Part shown: positions 23,645 through 32,922 of the stretch, in pieces
Numbering within the stretch: position 1 is the first letter of the stretch
How the letters are laid out: the number at the start of each line of letters is the position of its first letter
DNA from: Glycocaulis sp051859565
GTDB taxonomy: Bacteria; Pseudomonadota; Alphaproteobacteria; Caulobacterales; Maricaulaceae
Direction: 5' to 3'
DNA: 64,000 nucleotides
NCBI RefSeq assembly: GCF_051859565.1
Contig: NZ_JBHYFK010000001.1
Location: 1 to 64,000, forward strand
Position numbers and translations under genes: made by a program
The notes under the pieces: model-generated
What the model saw: the letters and a program-made list of their open reading frames with translations, nothing else
Database searches by the model: none
What the model was told of the DNA's origin: nothing

Positions 23645-25212
23645 CTCACGGCCCGGTCGCGGCCCTTCCAGTAAGGCTCGCGAAGCACGCGTTTGAGTAT
23701 CTTGCCCGTGGGGTTGCGCGGCAGGGCGTCAATGAAATCGACCGTTTTGGGCACTTTGTAGGCGGCGATCCGCTCCCTTGCGTGCGCGATCAGGGCTTCG
23801 GGCGTCACGTCCGAACCCGGCGCCTTCACCACCACGGCCTTCACCGCCTCGCCCCAGCGCTCATCCGGCACGCCGATCACGGCGACATCCGCCACGCCCG
23901 GATGGGAGAAGAGCGCGTTTTCCACCTCTGCCGGATAGATATTCTCGCCGCCGGAAATGATCATGTCCTTCACCCTGTCATGGATGAAGAGATAGCCATC
24001 CTTGTCCAGATACCCGGCATCGCCAGACTTGAACCAGCCATCTGAATTGATCGCCTCTGCCGTGGCATCGGGCCGGTTCCAATAGCCTTTCATCAGGCTG
24101 GTGCCGCGTATCCACACCTCGCCCACCTCGCCTTGCGGGGCCGGCTTGCCGTCCTCGCCCGCGACGCGGATCTCGATACCGGCATTCGGCTTGCCGGCCG
24201 CGCGCAGCTTGCCGCGCGCGGGGTCATGGTCGGCCGGCGGCAGGTGCACTGCCGCGCCATTGGTCTCGGTAAGGCCATAAAATTGCAAAAAGCCGCAATC
24301 GAAAATCTTTGCCGCTTTGAGCAGCAATTCTTCCGCAATCGGTGAGGCGCCATAGGCGACAAGCCTGAGCGACGAGAAATCGCGCGGTTTCGCCGCGCTC
24401 GCCTGCACCAGAAACAATATCACCGCCGGCACGAAGAAGCTGGTCTGCACCTTGTGCTGCTCGATGAGATCAAGGATCGCGACCGGATCGACTTCCTTCA
24501 CGATGATATTCGTCGCCGCCTGATAGAAGCCCAGGAGCGCCCAGTTCGTGCCCGCCACATGGAAATAGGGCATGGCGATGAGGTTGGTATCACCCGGCTC
24601 CCACCGCACGAACCCGTCTTTCAGACCCTGCTCGAAGAGGGAGAGATACGCGCCGTGCGACAGCACCACGCCCTTGGGATGGCCCGTCGTGCCGGATGTG
24701 TAGAGCTGGAGCACGTCCTCTTTCGGGTCCGTCTTAAGCATCGGATCGGTGTCGGACTGCCCATCCCGCCAGCTGGTATAGCCCTTCCATCTGGCATGCC
24801 CGCCATCAAGCGCGATGACCGTGCGAAGCGAAGGCCGAGCAGGCAGAAGGCTCTCGACAAGGGGATAGTATTCCGCATCAACAAACAGCGTGGTGACGCC
24901 CGCATCCTTCAGGATGAAAAGGATTTCCGGCCCGGCGAGGCGCCAGTTCACGCCCGTCAGCACGCATCGCGCCTTGGCCGCGCCAAAAAGAAGCTCGGCG
25001 AAATAGTCGCTATTCTTGCCCAGATGGCCGATGCGCATGCCCGGCTCGCACCCCAGCGCGATCAGCCCGTTGGCGACCCGGCTCGCCGCCGTGTCCAGCG
25101 CGGCATAACTCGTGGTGCGATCCTGGAATACTTGCGCCGCTACATGGCCGTTCACGCGCGCCTGCTGGCGCACGACATCGGCCATGGATACGAGCTTGCC
25201 CGCATCGATCAT
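23641..25212 (-). CDS. Long-chain-fatty-acid/acyl-CoA ligase (AMP-forming)
   Basis: This adenylate-forming enzyme activates a carboxylic acid as acyl-AMP and then acyl-CoA. From the ATG at 25212 it has 523 residues. The ATG at 25230 would place the strong ribosome-binding site GGGAGGAG inside the coding region, so I reject it. Motifs are LYTSGTTGHPKG (P-loop-like), QFYGLTETNG, DGWFKSGDAGYLDKDGY and the catalytic Lys in PRNPTGKILKR. The chain length of its substrate cannot be read from sequence. It is monocistronic. Confidence 0.92.
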   Translation of the reverse strand: MIDAGKLVSMADVVRQQARVNGHVAAQVFQDRTTSYAALDTAASRVANGLIALGCEPGMRIGHLGKNSDYFAELLFGAAKARCVLTGVNWRLAGPEILFILKDAGVTTLFVDAEYYPLVESLLPARPSLRTVIALDGGHARWKGYTSWRDGQSDTDPMLKTDPKEDVLQLYTSGTTGHPKGVVLSHGAYLSLFEQGLKDGFVRWEPGDTNLIAMPYFHVAGTNWALLGFYQAATNIIVKEVDPVAILDLIEQHKVQTSFFVPAVILFLVQASAAKPRDFSSLRLVAYGASPIAEELLLKAAKIFDCGFLQFYGLTETNGAAVHLPPADHDPARGKLRAAGKPNAGIEIRVAGEDGKPAPQGEVGEVWIRGTSLMKGYWNRPDATAEAINSDGWFKSGDAGYLDKDGYLFIHDRVKDMIISGGENIYPAEVENALFSHPGVADVAVIGVPDERWGEAVKAVVVKAPGSDVTPEALIAHARERIAAYKVPKTVDFIDALPRNPTGKILKRVLREPYWKGRDRAVS

Positions 25213-25323
25213 TCGCGTCTCCTCCCTCATTGCGCGCGGGAGCTTTGCCCCTCACGCCCCGGCCACTGACGGGCCTTTTGTGCGAGCGATGATAGGCAAA
25301 GCGGGGAGAAGGGGAAGGGGGTG

Positions 25324-25920
25324 TCAGGCGACCATCTCGAACAGCAACCAGGCAGGCGACCGGCCTCCCCCGACCCGGAAAGCGTACCGCCCAGTTGCAG
25401 CACTCTGCCTATCAAGACGATCAATAATGCTCTGATCAGGCGTCTCGCTCTGCGTGGCAATGATGAGGCATCCAGCCCGATATTCTGCTTCATAGCCGGG
25501 AACGGCTCTGGCATCATTGACGGCGGCCTCCAGGCGGCTCTCGATTGTGTTCGCCGTACCATTCGAAGACGCGAAAAGATACTTGAACTCGATGGCATAG
25601 GAACCGCCGGTAGCCGTATCGCCGACCCATAGATCACAGCGTCCCAGGCCATACGGCCTGCCCCGGCCGGGTTTGCGCTTGTACGCAACATATTCGGTCA
25701 ACGCGACAAAGCGGGCGCGAACGGCGGCATTTGCCAATGCGCTGACACTGGCGGTTTCGTTGAGCCGGAAAGGGTCAAACTCCCCTTCCCAGCCAGCCTT
25801 CAATGCCCAATCCATCAGTCGCCTTCTGATTGGGGGAACAGACCCCATCCATTCGGCCAGAAACGCTGAATGCGTCGTCCGGCCATCACCCGACAGTTTA
25901 ACGATGTCCCGTTTGCTCAT
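25324..25920 (-). CDS. PD-(D/E)XK-like protein, possible nuclease fold
   Basis: I recognise no named family. From the ATG at 25920 (GGGAAG just upstream) the protein has 198 residues. It contains the arrangement RCDLWVGD followed by YAIEFKYLF, which fits the D...ExK core of PD-(D/E)XK nucleases, with a Glu upstream in LTEYVAYKR. There are no membrane or signal segments. Base composition looks lower in GC than its neighbours. It lies just beyond the 3' end of tRNA-Thr, a typical insertion position. It could be a restriction- or repair-like nuclease or a degenerate member of that fold. Confidence 0.65.
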   Translation of the reverse strand: MSKRDIVKLSGDGRTTHSAFLAEWMGSVPPIRRRLMDWALKAGWEGEFDPFRLNETASVSALANAAVRARFVALTEYVAYKRKPGRGRPYGLGRCDLWVGDTATGGSYAIEFKYLFASSNGTANTIESRLEAAVNDARAVPGYEAEYRAGCLIIATQSETPDQSIIDRLDRQSAATGRYAFRVGGGRSPAWLLFEMVA

Positions 25921-26000
25921 CTTCCCGCCCCACCGCTGGACAACCAAATCTGGCGGACAAACACCAGCAGGTCGATACACACAAGATGGTCGGAGAAAAA

Positions 26001-26076
<76 letters not shown>

Positions 26077-26586
26077 TTTGCCACGTCGTTTAACGGGCGG
26101 GTGCGGGGGCGAGGCGGTCGGCCCCTTCCCGGCGGCGCGCAAACTATCCGCGAACGCGTGTCTTCGCAAGCGCGCTTGTGCGTGTGGTCTGGATGGCGCG
26201 GTTTCGCACCTGACTGCCTCAGGTGACGACCTGTCATCCTCCGGTCGCGAAGCGATCCGGGGGACCCATGCCTCTTTAGTTCCGCAACGCATTCCCCGCC
26301 TGCGCGGGGACAGGCCGCGTTGCGATGTTCCGCAAAAAGTCGCGAGCGCGCGTTCGCGCTTGCGGGCCGCTAATGCGCCCCGAAATACAAGCTCTCAGGC
26401 ATGGGTGGCCCGGACAAGCCGGGCCATGACAACTTGAGAGACTATTGGTGATGCCCCGTTTCCCCGACGAAAGTCGGGGCCTAGAAAAGACTGGGCACCG
26501 GCGTGCGCCGGTGAAACGAAATCTGGGTTCCGGGTGTCGCTGCGCTCCCCCGGATTGACGAGGCGTAGTGTAGCTGTGGGGTCCCA
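26077..26586. repeat. 510-base spacer packed with hairpin repeats
   Basis: No gene is visible. The second half carries at least five separate perfect or near-perfect inverted repeats: 26238-26262 (CCGG core), 26294-26309 (CCCCGC/GCGGGG) inside an outer GCAACGC/GCGTTGC pair at 26284-26323, 26406-26426 (TGGCCCGG/CCGGGCCA), 26464-26481 (CCCCGAC/GTCGGGG) and 26497-26514 (CACCGGCG/CGCCGGTG). The CCCGCCTGCGCGGGG core is shared with 3691-3704. This looks like several dispersed palindromic elements stacked in one spacer. Confidence 0.75.
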
Positions 26587-27234
26587 CTACCCCGCCTTCG
26601 CGCGTATCGCCTCCACGACCGGCTTTGCCAGCGCGTCGAAAAACGCTTCGAGATGGTCGGCCGGGCGGGCGGCGGCGGCGTCATTGCGGATCACGATATG
26701 GGCGCAAGCCGCATTCGGGTGCGTCCACTCATGGTGCATGGGCCGCACCGTCCCCAGATACTGGCCGACGACCGACTGGGCCGTGCGCCCGCGCTCGTTC
26801 ACATCGCGTAAAAGGCGCCGGGCGAGGCGTATATCGTCGGGCGCATCGACATAGACGCGGATATCAAACAGCTCTTTCAGCCGCGCATCGCAGAAGAGGT
26901 GAATGCCCTCCACCAGCACGACATCCGCCGGCGCGATGCGGCGCGTATCGGCGCGCCGGCGGTGAATGGTGAAATCATAAATCGGCGCATCCACGCTCTC
27001 GCCGCGCCTGAGCGCGTCCAGATGATCGGCCAGAAGCGCATGATCACGAGAGGCCGGATGATCGAAATTGAAGCGGGCGGCATCAAAATCGGGCGAGGCA
27101 CCGTGATCGCCGTAATAATCATCTTCGGCCATGACGAGCGCGCTCAGGGGCGCAATGGCGCGGGCGGCGGCACGCGCAATCTCCGTCTTGCCGGAGGCTG
27201 ACCCCCCGCTTACCCCCACGATCAGCCGTGCCAT
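26587..27234 (-). CDS. udk: Uridine kinase-like P-loop kinase
   Basis: This 215-residue protein has an N-terminal P-loop GVSGGSASGKT (residues 7-17) and the phosphoribulokinase/uridine-kinase pattern. AEDDYYGDHG, RFNFDHPASRDHALLADHL and VVLVEGIHLF follow in order. Uridine kinase makes UMP from uridine in the pyrimidine salvage pathway. The region after residue 130 (RLARRLLRDVNERGR) also fits. It is at the end of a minus-strand run, 11 bases after hemY, so it may be the last gene of the hem operon. Confidence 0.85.
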   Translation of the reverse strand: MARLIVGVSGGSASGKTEIARAAARAIAPLSALVMAEDDYYGDHGASPDFDAARFNFDHPASRDHALLADHLDALRRGESVDAPIYDFTIHRRRADTRRIAPADVVLVEGIHLFCDARLKELFDIRVYVDAPDDIRLARRLLRDVNERGRTAQSVVGQYLGTVRPMHHEWTHPNAACAHIVIRNDAAAARPADHLEAFFDALAKPVVEAIRAKAG

Positions 27235-27245
27235 CCGCTAGTCCC

Positions 27246-28757
27246 TTAGCCCTTATCGTCGTCATCGACGCCCGGATCATCGGGCGCGAAGCGCGGACCC
27301 GCAGCCGGGGTCTCCTCGCGCTGTCTCGTTTCCCGGTCTGGTAAAGGCGCAGGCGCGATGATGACAGGAGCCGTGTCAGTGGCAGGCGTTTCTTTTGCAG
27401 CCGGTTTGGGCGCTTCCAGCAGCACGCGGTCCGGGATGGCCTCGGCGATCATCTCGAAGCGCTCATGGCGCGGATGGATCAGCCGCTCTTCATCGCCCCA
27501 CGCATAGACCAGGCGCTGCCAGTCGCTCTCGGCAAAATTGAAGGCTTCCCCATCCCCGTCAATATCCGACCAGTCTGGTTCCCCCGGCGCATGGGCCGCG
27601 CGGGCGAGATAACGCTGGGCAGCGTCCTCATCGCCCTCCAGACGCGTCAGGCGGGCGGCCAGCGTACACACGCGCGCCGAGAGCGGCGCTTCAGCCAGTA
27701 GCGGCGTAATGGCGCTGCGCGCGGCCTCGATATTGCGCTGCTGCAGGGCAATGCCGGTGAGCAGCAGGCGCGATTCCCGGTTGTCTGGATTGAACTCGGC
27801 GAGCGTACGCAGACGCGCCGCCTTCTTCGCCGCCGTATCGGATTTGCGAAGCTCGCCATAGGCCCGTGCAATCGCCGGGTGGGGCCGCAGCCGCCAGGCA
27901 GTTTCGAGGATGTCCGCCGCCTTGCGATGGCGGCGGCGCGCGGGCAGCAAATCGCCTGCCAGCACGGCGGCGGGCGCAAAGCCGGGCGAGGCATTGGCCG
28001 CCTTCTCGGCCAGCTCTGCGGCCTTCTCAGCGTCGCTCTGGCGGATCTGGCGCGCCTTCACGGTCAGGATCACCGCCCGGCGGCGCGCGGCGCTGTCCGG
28101 CGCGATATGGCGGCGTTTTTCGCCCTCGGAGAGGGTTTCCAGCGCTTCGTCCCAGCGCGCGGCGGCAATTTGCGCATTAAAGAGGCTGTCAAACGCCCAG
28201 CGTGCGGTGCGCGCTTCCGCAAACGCCTTGCCCGCGTGGGTTATGACATTGCCGGTCTCGCCTTGCGTTTCGGCCAGCACGGAGAGGCCCCGATGGGCAA
28301 CGAGACGCGTTTTCGGGTCTTCCAGCAGGGCTTCATAATGCCCGCGCGCGGCCAGAAGATTGCCGGCGGCCTCGGCGGCTCTGGCAGCCAGCAGACGCGA
28401 CAAAGCCGGCCGCTCCAGCAGGGCATCGGCGCGTGCCGCCTGACGCACGGCGAGTTCGCCTTCACCGGCAGCAGCGGCAATCAGCGCGCGTTCCAGCGCA
28501 TCAACGCCCTGTTCGCGGCGGCGGCGCTGGCGCAGCTTGCGCCACGCGTCGGGCGCGCCCCACATCTTGGCGATCAGCCACCACAAGACGGTCAGCAGGA
28601 AGGCGGCAACGATCAGCACGCCCATGAAGAGCGCAAAGCTGGTTTCGGCCTGCCAGCCAAGGAACTCAAAGCTGGCCGTGCCGGGGTTCAAGGTCAGCCA
28701 GACAGCGAGGATCGCCGTGATGACGCACAAGGCAACAGTGAGGATAAGGCGGATCAT
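27246..28757 (-). CDS. hemY: HemY-family membrane TPR protein
   Basis: This 503-residue protein has two N-terminal membrane helices (about 1-24 and 40-65), the HemY N-terminal region (TLNPGTASFEFLGWQAE) and a basic stretch at 75-85. A long TPR array follows (about 90-410) and a Pro-rich disordered tail (about 440-503). HemY proteins of proteobacteria are encoded next to hemD and are thought to organise late haem-biosynthesis enzymes, though no catalytic activity is known. Its start overlaps the mic60 stop by four bases. Confidence 0.88.
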   Translation of the reverse strand: MIRLILTVALCVITAILAVWLTLNPGTASFEFLGWQAETSFALFMGVLIVAAFLLTVLWWLIAKMWGAPDAWRKLRQRRRREQGVDALERALIAAAAGEGELAVRQAARADALLERPALSRLLAARAAEAAGNLLAARGHYEALLEDPKTRLVAHRGLSVLAETQGETGNVITHAGKAFAEARTARWAFDSLFNAQIAAARWDEALETLSEGEKRRHIAPDSAARRRAVILTVKARQIRQSDAEKAAELAEKAANASPGFAPAAVLAGDLLPARRRHRKAADILETAWRLRPHPAIARAYGELRKSDTAAKKAARLRTLAEFNPDNRESRLLLTGIALQQRNIEAARSAITPLLAEAPLSARVCTLAARLTRLEGDEDAAQRYLARAAHAPGEPDWSDIDGDGEAFNFAESDWQRLVYAWGDEERLIHPRHERFEMIAEAIPDRVLLEAPKPAAKETPATDTAPVIIAPAPLPDRETRQREETPAAGPRFAPDDPGVDDDDKG

Positions 28758-30004
28758 GGCGTGCTCCTGCCCGCAGTGGCATCGCTGCTGAGCGCATTGC
28801 GCAGTGTGATGAGGGCGGCCTCGATTTCAAGGCGGGCGCGCGCGCGAACCAGCCAGTCAGAGGCGGCTTCAGCTGCCGGGCCTTCCAGCCGCCCTGCCGC
28901 CTCTACCGCGCCGGACAGATCGCCGCGCGCAAGGCGGTTTTCAGCCTGCCCGACCAGAGCCAGCGCGCTATCAGGGCTGGTATCGGCGGGGCGGATTTCA
29001 AACAGACCCAGAAAGCGGCGCGTCTCGCCAGATGCCGAACGTATCGCCGCTGCGGGGAAGCTGTCTGCCAGCTCATCAGACGATGGCACGCCCCGGCGCG
29101 CATGAGGCTGCAGGGCGGCAAGGCCCGGCGCGTTTGGCCAGAGCCGGGCCATATTGGCGCGCTCGGCCTCAAAACTCTCTGAAGTCTGAGCCGCTTCGCG
29201 CAAAGCCGTGAAGGCCAGAATGCGCGCCGCCGACCGCTCGACGGCCTCGGCCTCGCCGCCAGCGCTGGCTTCGGCCTCGCTCAGCCGGGCTTCAAGGGCA
29301 TCAAGCCGGGCCTGCACGCTCTCATCACGCGAGGCCAAGGCATCGCGCATCTGCTCTGACAACGCCCCGGACGCTTCGTCCTGCCGCGCCGACAGGGCCG
29401 CCAGGCCTGCCTCAGCCTGTTGTGCAGTTTCGTTCAGACGCCTCTCAAGGGCCGCAACCGCCTCTTCCAGCGGGGCGAGGTCAACCTCCCCGCCGCCAGC
29501 CACAGGCCGGTTTTCAATGGCCCTGCGCAGACCATCGATCTCGGCGCGCAGCCCCCCTTCGCGCTCATCCAGCAGCGCTTCCAGCGCGGCCTCATCAAGC
29601 CCGGCGCCCGTCTCTCCCGCCGAGCGCGCCTCCACCGCCTCCACACGTTCTTCCAGCGCGCGTATCTCGCTGTCGAATGTGCGCAAGGCTTCGGTGGGGA
29701 CCATTTCGGTCAGCGGCCGGTCTTCTGCCGCGTTCAGGCGCGCGTCCAGCCCTGCCAGCTGGCTTTCCAGCCGGGCGATCTCCGCGCTAGCGCCTGCGTC
29801 ATCGGTGGCGTTCAAACCGGCAGCAAACCAGCCCGCTACCCCGCCAACACCGCCTGCCAGCACCAGCAGCAATACAAAGCCGGCAAGACGCATCGCTGCC
29901 TTGCCGCCGCTGACACGCTTTTCAGGCTTTGCCGGTTCAAATTCGGCATCAATCGGCTCTGCCTCGCCGGGCGGAGGGGTATTTTCAGGAGAGTCCGCTT
30001 GCAT
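28754..30004 (-). CDS. Mitofilin/Mic60-like inner-membrane protein
   Basis: From the ATG at 30004 the protein has 416 residues. It begins with an acidic Pro-rich cytoplasmic part (1-37) and one membrane helix (about 38-62, FVLLLVLAGGVGGVAGWFAAG). A long coiled coil (about 72-290) is rich in Glu/Arg/Ala and precedes a C-terminal helical domain (about 305-416, MARLWPNAPGLAALQPHARRG). This is the architecture of alphaproteobacterial Mic60, the relative of mitochondrial cristae protein mitofilin, which is known to lie near hemD/hemY. A longer upstream frame to 30304 is not part of the gene. Confidence 0.85.
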   Translation of the reverse strand: MQADSPENTPPPGEAEPIDAEFEPAKPEKRVSGGKAAMRLAGFVLLLVLAGGVGGVAGWFAAGLNATDDAGASAEIARLESQLAGLDARLNAAEDRPLTEMVPTEALRTFDSEIRALEERVEAVEARSAGETGAGLDEAALEALLDEREGGLRAEIDGLRRAIENRPVAGGGEVDLAPLEEAVAALERRLNETAQQAEAGLAALSARQDEASGALSEQMRDALASRDESVQARLDALEARLSEAEASAGGEAEAVERSAARILAFTALREAAQTSESFEAERANMARLWPNAPGLAALQPHARRGVPSSDELADSFPAAAIRSASGETRRFLGLFEIRPADTSPDSALALVGQAENRLARGDLSGAVEAAGRLEGPAAEAASDWLVRARARLEIEAALITLRNALSSDATAGRSTP

Positions 30005-30047
30005 GATCAGGTCTTCGCGCCTTTTCTGGGTCGGCTTCCTGCGCAGT

Positions 30048-30776
30048 CTAGGGTGCGCCGCGCCGCTTCGCCAGTTCATCCAGTGCGGCCAGAAGACTGT
30101 CTTCAGCCGGTTGGGCGGCGATATGTGCCTGCAGGCCGCGCGTGTGCAGCGGCACCGCGGCACGCTCCGATATGGCGATGAACTCCAGACGCGCGAGGGT
30201 GGCAGTCCGTTCCGCCGCGTCCACAAGCGCCAGAAAGCGCTCCGCACCGCGCGCCGAATGGATGAGCACGATGGCCGGGCCGTCTGCAAGCGCCGCTCTG
30301 GCACGCGCGGTCAGGCCGCGCGCCAGCCGTGTGCGGTAGACGATGTGGGTCGTAACGTTGAGGCCGAGAACCTCCAGCATGCCGGCCAGATCGCCCGCCC
30401 TGTCCTCCCCGCTCAAATGAAGGACATGACCGCCTGCGGGCAGAGCTCGCGCGATTACCCGCGCCAGCGCTTCGGCATCGCCATCGGCACTGGTAACGGA
30501 CGAGAAGCCGGCATCACGCGCAGCCTGCGCCGTACCTTCACCCACCGCGAACACCGGTAGGTGAAGCAGCGGGCCGGTATTGCGGACGGCCTGCAGCGCA
30601 TTGGCGCTGGTCAGGGCCAGAGCATCAGTGCCATTAGCGCCAATCACCGCTCGCGAGCGAACGACTTGCGAAACCGGGCAGGCTATCGCGGCAAAACCCA
30701 TTGCCCGGACGGCCCGGACGGTGCGGGCATTGCCCGGCTGGGTGCGCGTCACAAGGACTGGCGCATGCGCGGTCAT
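30048..30776 (-). CDS. hemD: Uroporphyrinogen-III synthase
   Basis: HemD closes hydroxymethylbilane to uroporphyrinogen III. The sequence diverges widely between species, but this 242-residue protein has the expected bilobal pattern: VLVTRTQPGNA at the start, ALALTSANALQAV, LPVFAVGEGTAQAARDAGF, and VYRTRLARGL followed by VLIHSARGAERFL. It overlaps hemC by four bases, which fixes its identity through operon context. It lies 43 bases upstream of the mic60 gene. Confidence 0.93.
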   Translation of the reverse strand: MTAHAPVLVTRTQPGNARTVRAVRAMGFAAIACPVSQVVRSRAVIGANGTDALALTSANALQAVRNTGPLLHLPVFAVGEGTAQAARDAGFSSVTSADGDAEALARVIARALPAGGHVLHLSGEDRAGDLAGMLEVLGLNVTTHIVYRTRLARGLTARARAALADGPAIVLIHSARGAERFLALVDAAERTATLARLEFIAISERAAVPLHTRGLQAHIAAQPAEDSLLAALDELAKRRGAP

Positions 30777-31741
30777 GATCCCGTGCCGGTGAGGATGGCT
30801 TCCACCGCCGCCCCTCCATCCTTGCGCAGGGTCTCTCCCAAAGACAGGCCGAAGGCCCGCGCCGCTTCAATCGTATCGATCCCGGTTCGCGCATCATTCA
30901 TGCGCCAGCGCTGTGATCCGTCAGGTTTCAGCACTTCGGCTGTCAGATGGAGCGTATCGCCCTCAAACACGCCATGCGCCGCCAGCGGCGTGCGGCAGGA
31001 CCCGTCCAGCGCTTCCAGCACGCCGCGCTCGGCTGCGATGGCAAGGGTGGTGGGGGCATGGTTCAGCGGGGCGAGGGCCACGCGGGCCGCATCATCATCG
31101 CTGCGGATCGTCACACCGATAGCGCCCTGCGCCGGGGCAGGCAGGCTGTGTGCGAAATCAAGGCCCGGCCAGTCCCCTTCCGGGCGGCCCAGCCGTTTCA
31201 GTCCCGCCTTGGCGAGGAAGGTCGCGGCAATGGGGCCCTCATTCAGCTTTTGCAGGCGTGTGCCGACATTGCCGCGCAGAAGCGTGATCTGAAGGTCTGG
31301 CCGGGCGTGAAGCGCCTGTGCCTGACGGCGCAAGGAGGCTGTGCCGATCAGCGCCCCTTGGGGCAGGCTCTTCAGCGTGCCGGGGCCGGTCGCGGTCAGT
31401 AATATGTCTGACGGGTCTTCACGTTCGAGCACACAAGCCAGCTCCAGCCCGTCCGGCAGATGGGTGGGAACGTCCTTCATGGAATGGACAGCAAACGCCG
31501 CCTCGCCGTCCAGCTGCGCGCGGTCGAGCTCTCGGGTGAAGAGCCCCTTGCCGCCGGCATCCAGCAGCGCCCGGTCCGTGATCTGGTCGCCCGTGGTGAC
31601 AAGGCCGAGGATCGGGAAGCCTGCTTCGATGTCCTCCACACCGTGCGCGGCCGCCAGCTGTACTTGCACCATCAGCGCCTGCGCCATGGCCAGCGGAGAG
31701 GTGCGGGTGGCTAGCGCCATGACGGGCAGGGAAGCGGTCAA
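30773..31741 (-). CDS. hemC: Porphobilinogen deaminase (hydroxymethylbilane synthase)
   Basis: HemC joins four porphobilinogen units into hydroxymethylbilane. The 322-residue protein has the family motifs LATRTSPLAMAQA, FTRELDRAQLDGE, AVHSMKDVPTHLP and LPAPAQGAIGV. The cofactor-binding Cys249 lies in LDGSCRTPLAAH. Its length is typical. It is the first gene of the hemC-hemD-mic60-hemY minus-strand operon and is divergent from tsaD, with 44 bases between the start codons. Confidence 0.97.
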   Translation of the reverse strand: MTASLPVMALATRTSPLAMAQALMVQVQLAAAHGVEDIEAGFPILGLVTTGDQITDRALLDAGGKGLFTRELDRAQLDGEAAFAVHSMKDVPTHLPDGLELACVLEREDPSDILLTATGPGTLKSLPQGALIGTASLRRQAQALHARPDLQITLLRGNVGTRLQKLNEGPIAATFLAKAGLKRLGRPEGDWPGLDFAHSLPAPAQGAIGVTIRSDDDAARVALAPLNHAPTTLAIAAERGVLEALDGSCRTPLAAHGVFEGDTLHLTAEVLKPDGSQRWRMNDARTGIDTIEAARAFGLSLGETLRKDGGAAVEAILTGTGS

Positions 31742-31785
31742 GATGATCTCCGTGAGTTGTCAGCCTGCCGGAGCGGCGCTAACGG

Positions 31786-32922
31786 ATGGGTATGGCGTTA
31801 TCCCATACCCACCCCGGCGCGCAAGAAGGCCAGCCCGTTACCGTGCTGGGCCTTGAATCGAGCTGCGATGACAGCGCGGCGGCAATCGTGCGCCTGAACC
31901 CTGACGGAAGCACGCAAGTTCTGGCCGAGCGCGTCGTCAACCAGAATAGCGATCATGCCCCCTTTGGCGGTGTGGTGCCGGAGATTGCCGCGCGCAGCCA
32001 CGCCGAGCGCATGGACCATCTCGCGCGCGAGGTGATGGAGCAAGCCGGGCTGGAATTCGGCACGCTCGACGCCATCGCCGCCACCGCCGGTCCCGGCCTG
32101 ATTGGTGGGGTGATGGCCGCGCTGATGACCGCAAAAGGGCTGGCACTCGGTTCGGGCAAGCCGCTGATCGCCGTCAATCATCTCGAAGGCCACGCGCTCT
32201 CCCCGCGCCTTGTCGAACCGCTTCCCTTTCCCTGGCTGCTCTTGCTGGTCTCTGGCGGGCATACCCAGCTTTTGAGCGTGGACGGCGTGGGACAGATGAC
32301 CCGGCTCGGCTCCACCATCGATGATGCGGCAGGCGAAGCCTTCGACAAATCGGCCAAGGTGCTGGGCCTTGGCTTTCCCGGCGGGCCGGCGCTGGAAAAG
32401 CTCGCCGCGCAAGCAACCGACCCGTCACGCTTCCCCCTGCCGCGCATGCTGGCCCACGACAAAAGCTGCAATTTCTCGTTTGCGGGCCTGAAAACAGCCG
32501 TGAAGCGCAGCTTTGACGCGCTGGACGCACCGGCAGACGCTGACAAGGCCGATCTCGCCGCCGCTGCGCAGTCTGCCATCGCGGCGCATCTGGCCGAGCG
32601 CACGGGCCGCGCGCTCGATCTGTATGCCGAGCAAAATCCTCAAGGCCGGGTGCTGGTCGCGGCGGGCGGTGTAGCCGCCAACCGGGCCGTGCGCGACGCA
32701 CTGGTGAAAGAGGCCGAGGCACGAGGCTTCCGCACGCTCTTCCCGCCTCTGAGATACTGCACGGATAATGCCGCGATGATTGCGCTGGCGGGCGCAGAGC
32801 GTTTCCGGCTGGGCATCACCGATGATCTGGAGGTGCCGGCACGCGCGCGCTGGCCGCTGGATTCCGGTGCAGCCAGCGATGATCCGCTGCTAGGGTCTGG
32901 CAAGAAGGGACCAAAGGCATGA
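31786..32922 (+). CDS. tsaD: tRNA N6-threonylcarbamoyladenosine transferase TsaD
   Basis: TsaD transfers threonylcarbamoyl to A37 of ANN-decoding tRNAs. The 378-residue protein carries GLESSCDDSAAAIV, FGGVVPEIAARSHAERM, the metal-binding NHLEGH, LLVSGGHTQLL and the ASKHA-fold motif VLVAAGGVAANRAVR. An alternative ATG two codons in (31792) is possible. The gpsA start overlaps its stop (ATGA). Confidence 0.96.
   Translation: MGMALSHTHPGAQEGQPVTVLGLESSCDDSAAAIVRLNPDGSTQVLAERVVNQNSDHAPFGGVVPEIAARSHAERMDHLAREVMEQAGLEFGTLDAIAATAGPGLIGGVMAALMTAKGLALGSGKPLIAVNHLEGHALSPRLVEPLPFPWLLLLVSGGHTQLLSVDGVGQMTRLGSTIDDAAGEAFDKSAKVLGLGFPGGPALEKLAAQATDPSRFPLPRMLAHDKSCNFSFAGLKTAVKRSFDALDAPADADKADLAAAAQSAIAAHLAERTGRALDLYAEQNPQGRVLVAAGGVAANRAVRDALVKEAEARGFRTLFPPLRYCTDNAAMIALAGAERFRLGITDDLEVPARARWPLDSGAASDDPLLGSGKKGPKA

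Noticed and set aside
26077..26586. A small gene in the repeat spacer
   Set aside because: Open frames are broken by palindromes, lack ribosome-binding sites and have no protein-like composition.
30005..30304. N-terminal extension of the Mic60 gene
   Set aside because: The extra residues overlap hemD in another frame and do not look like Mic60; the ATG at 30004 gives the expected protein.
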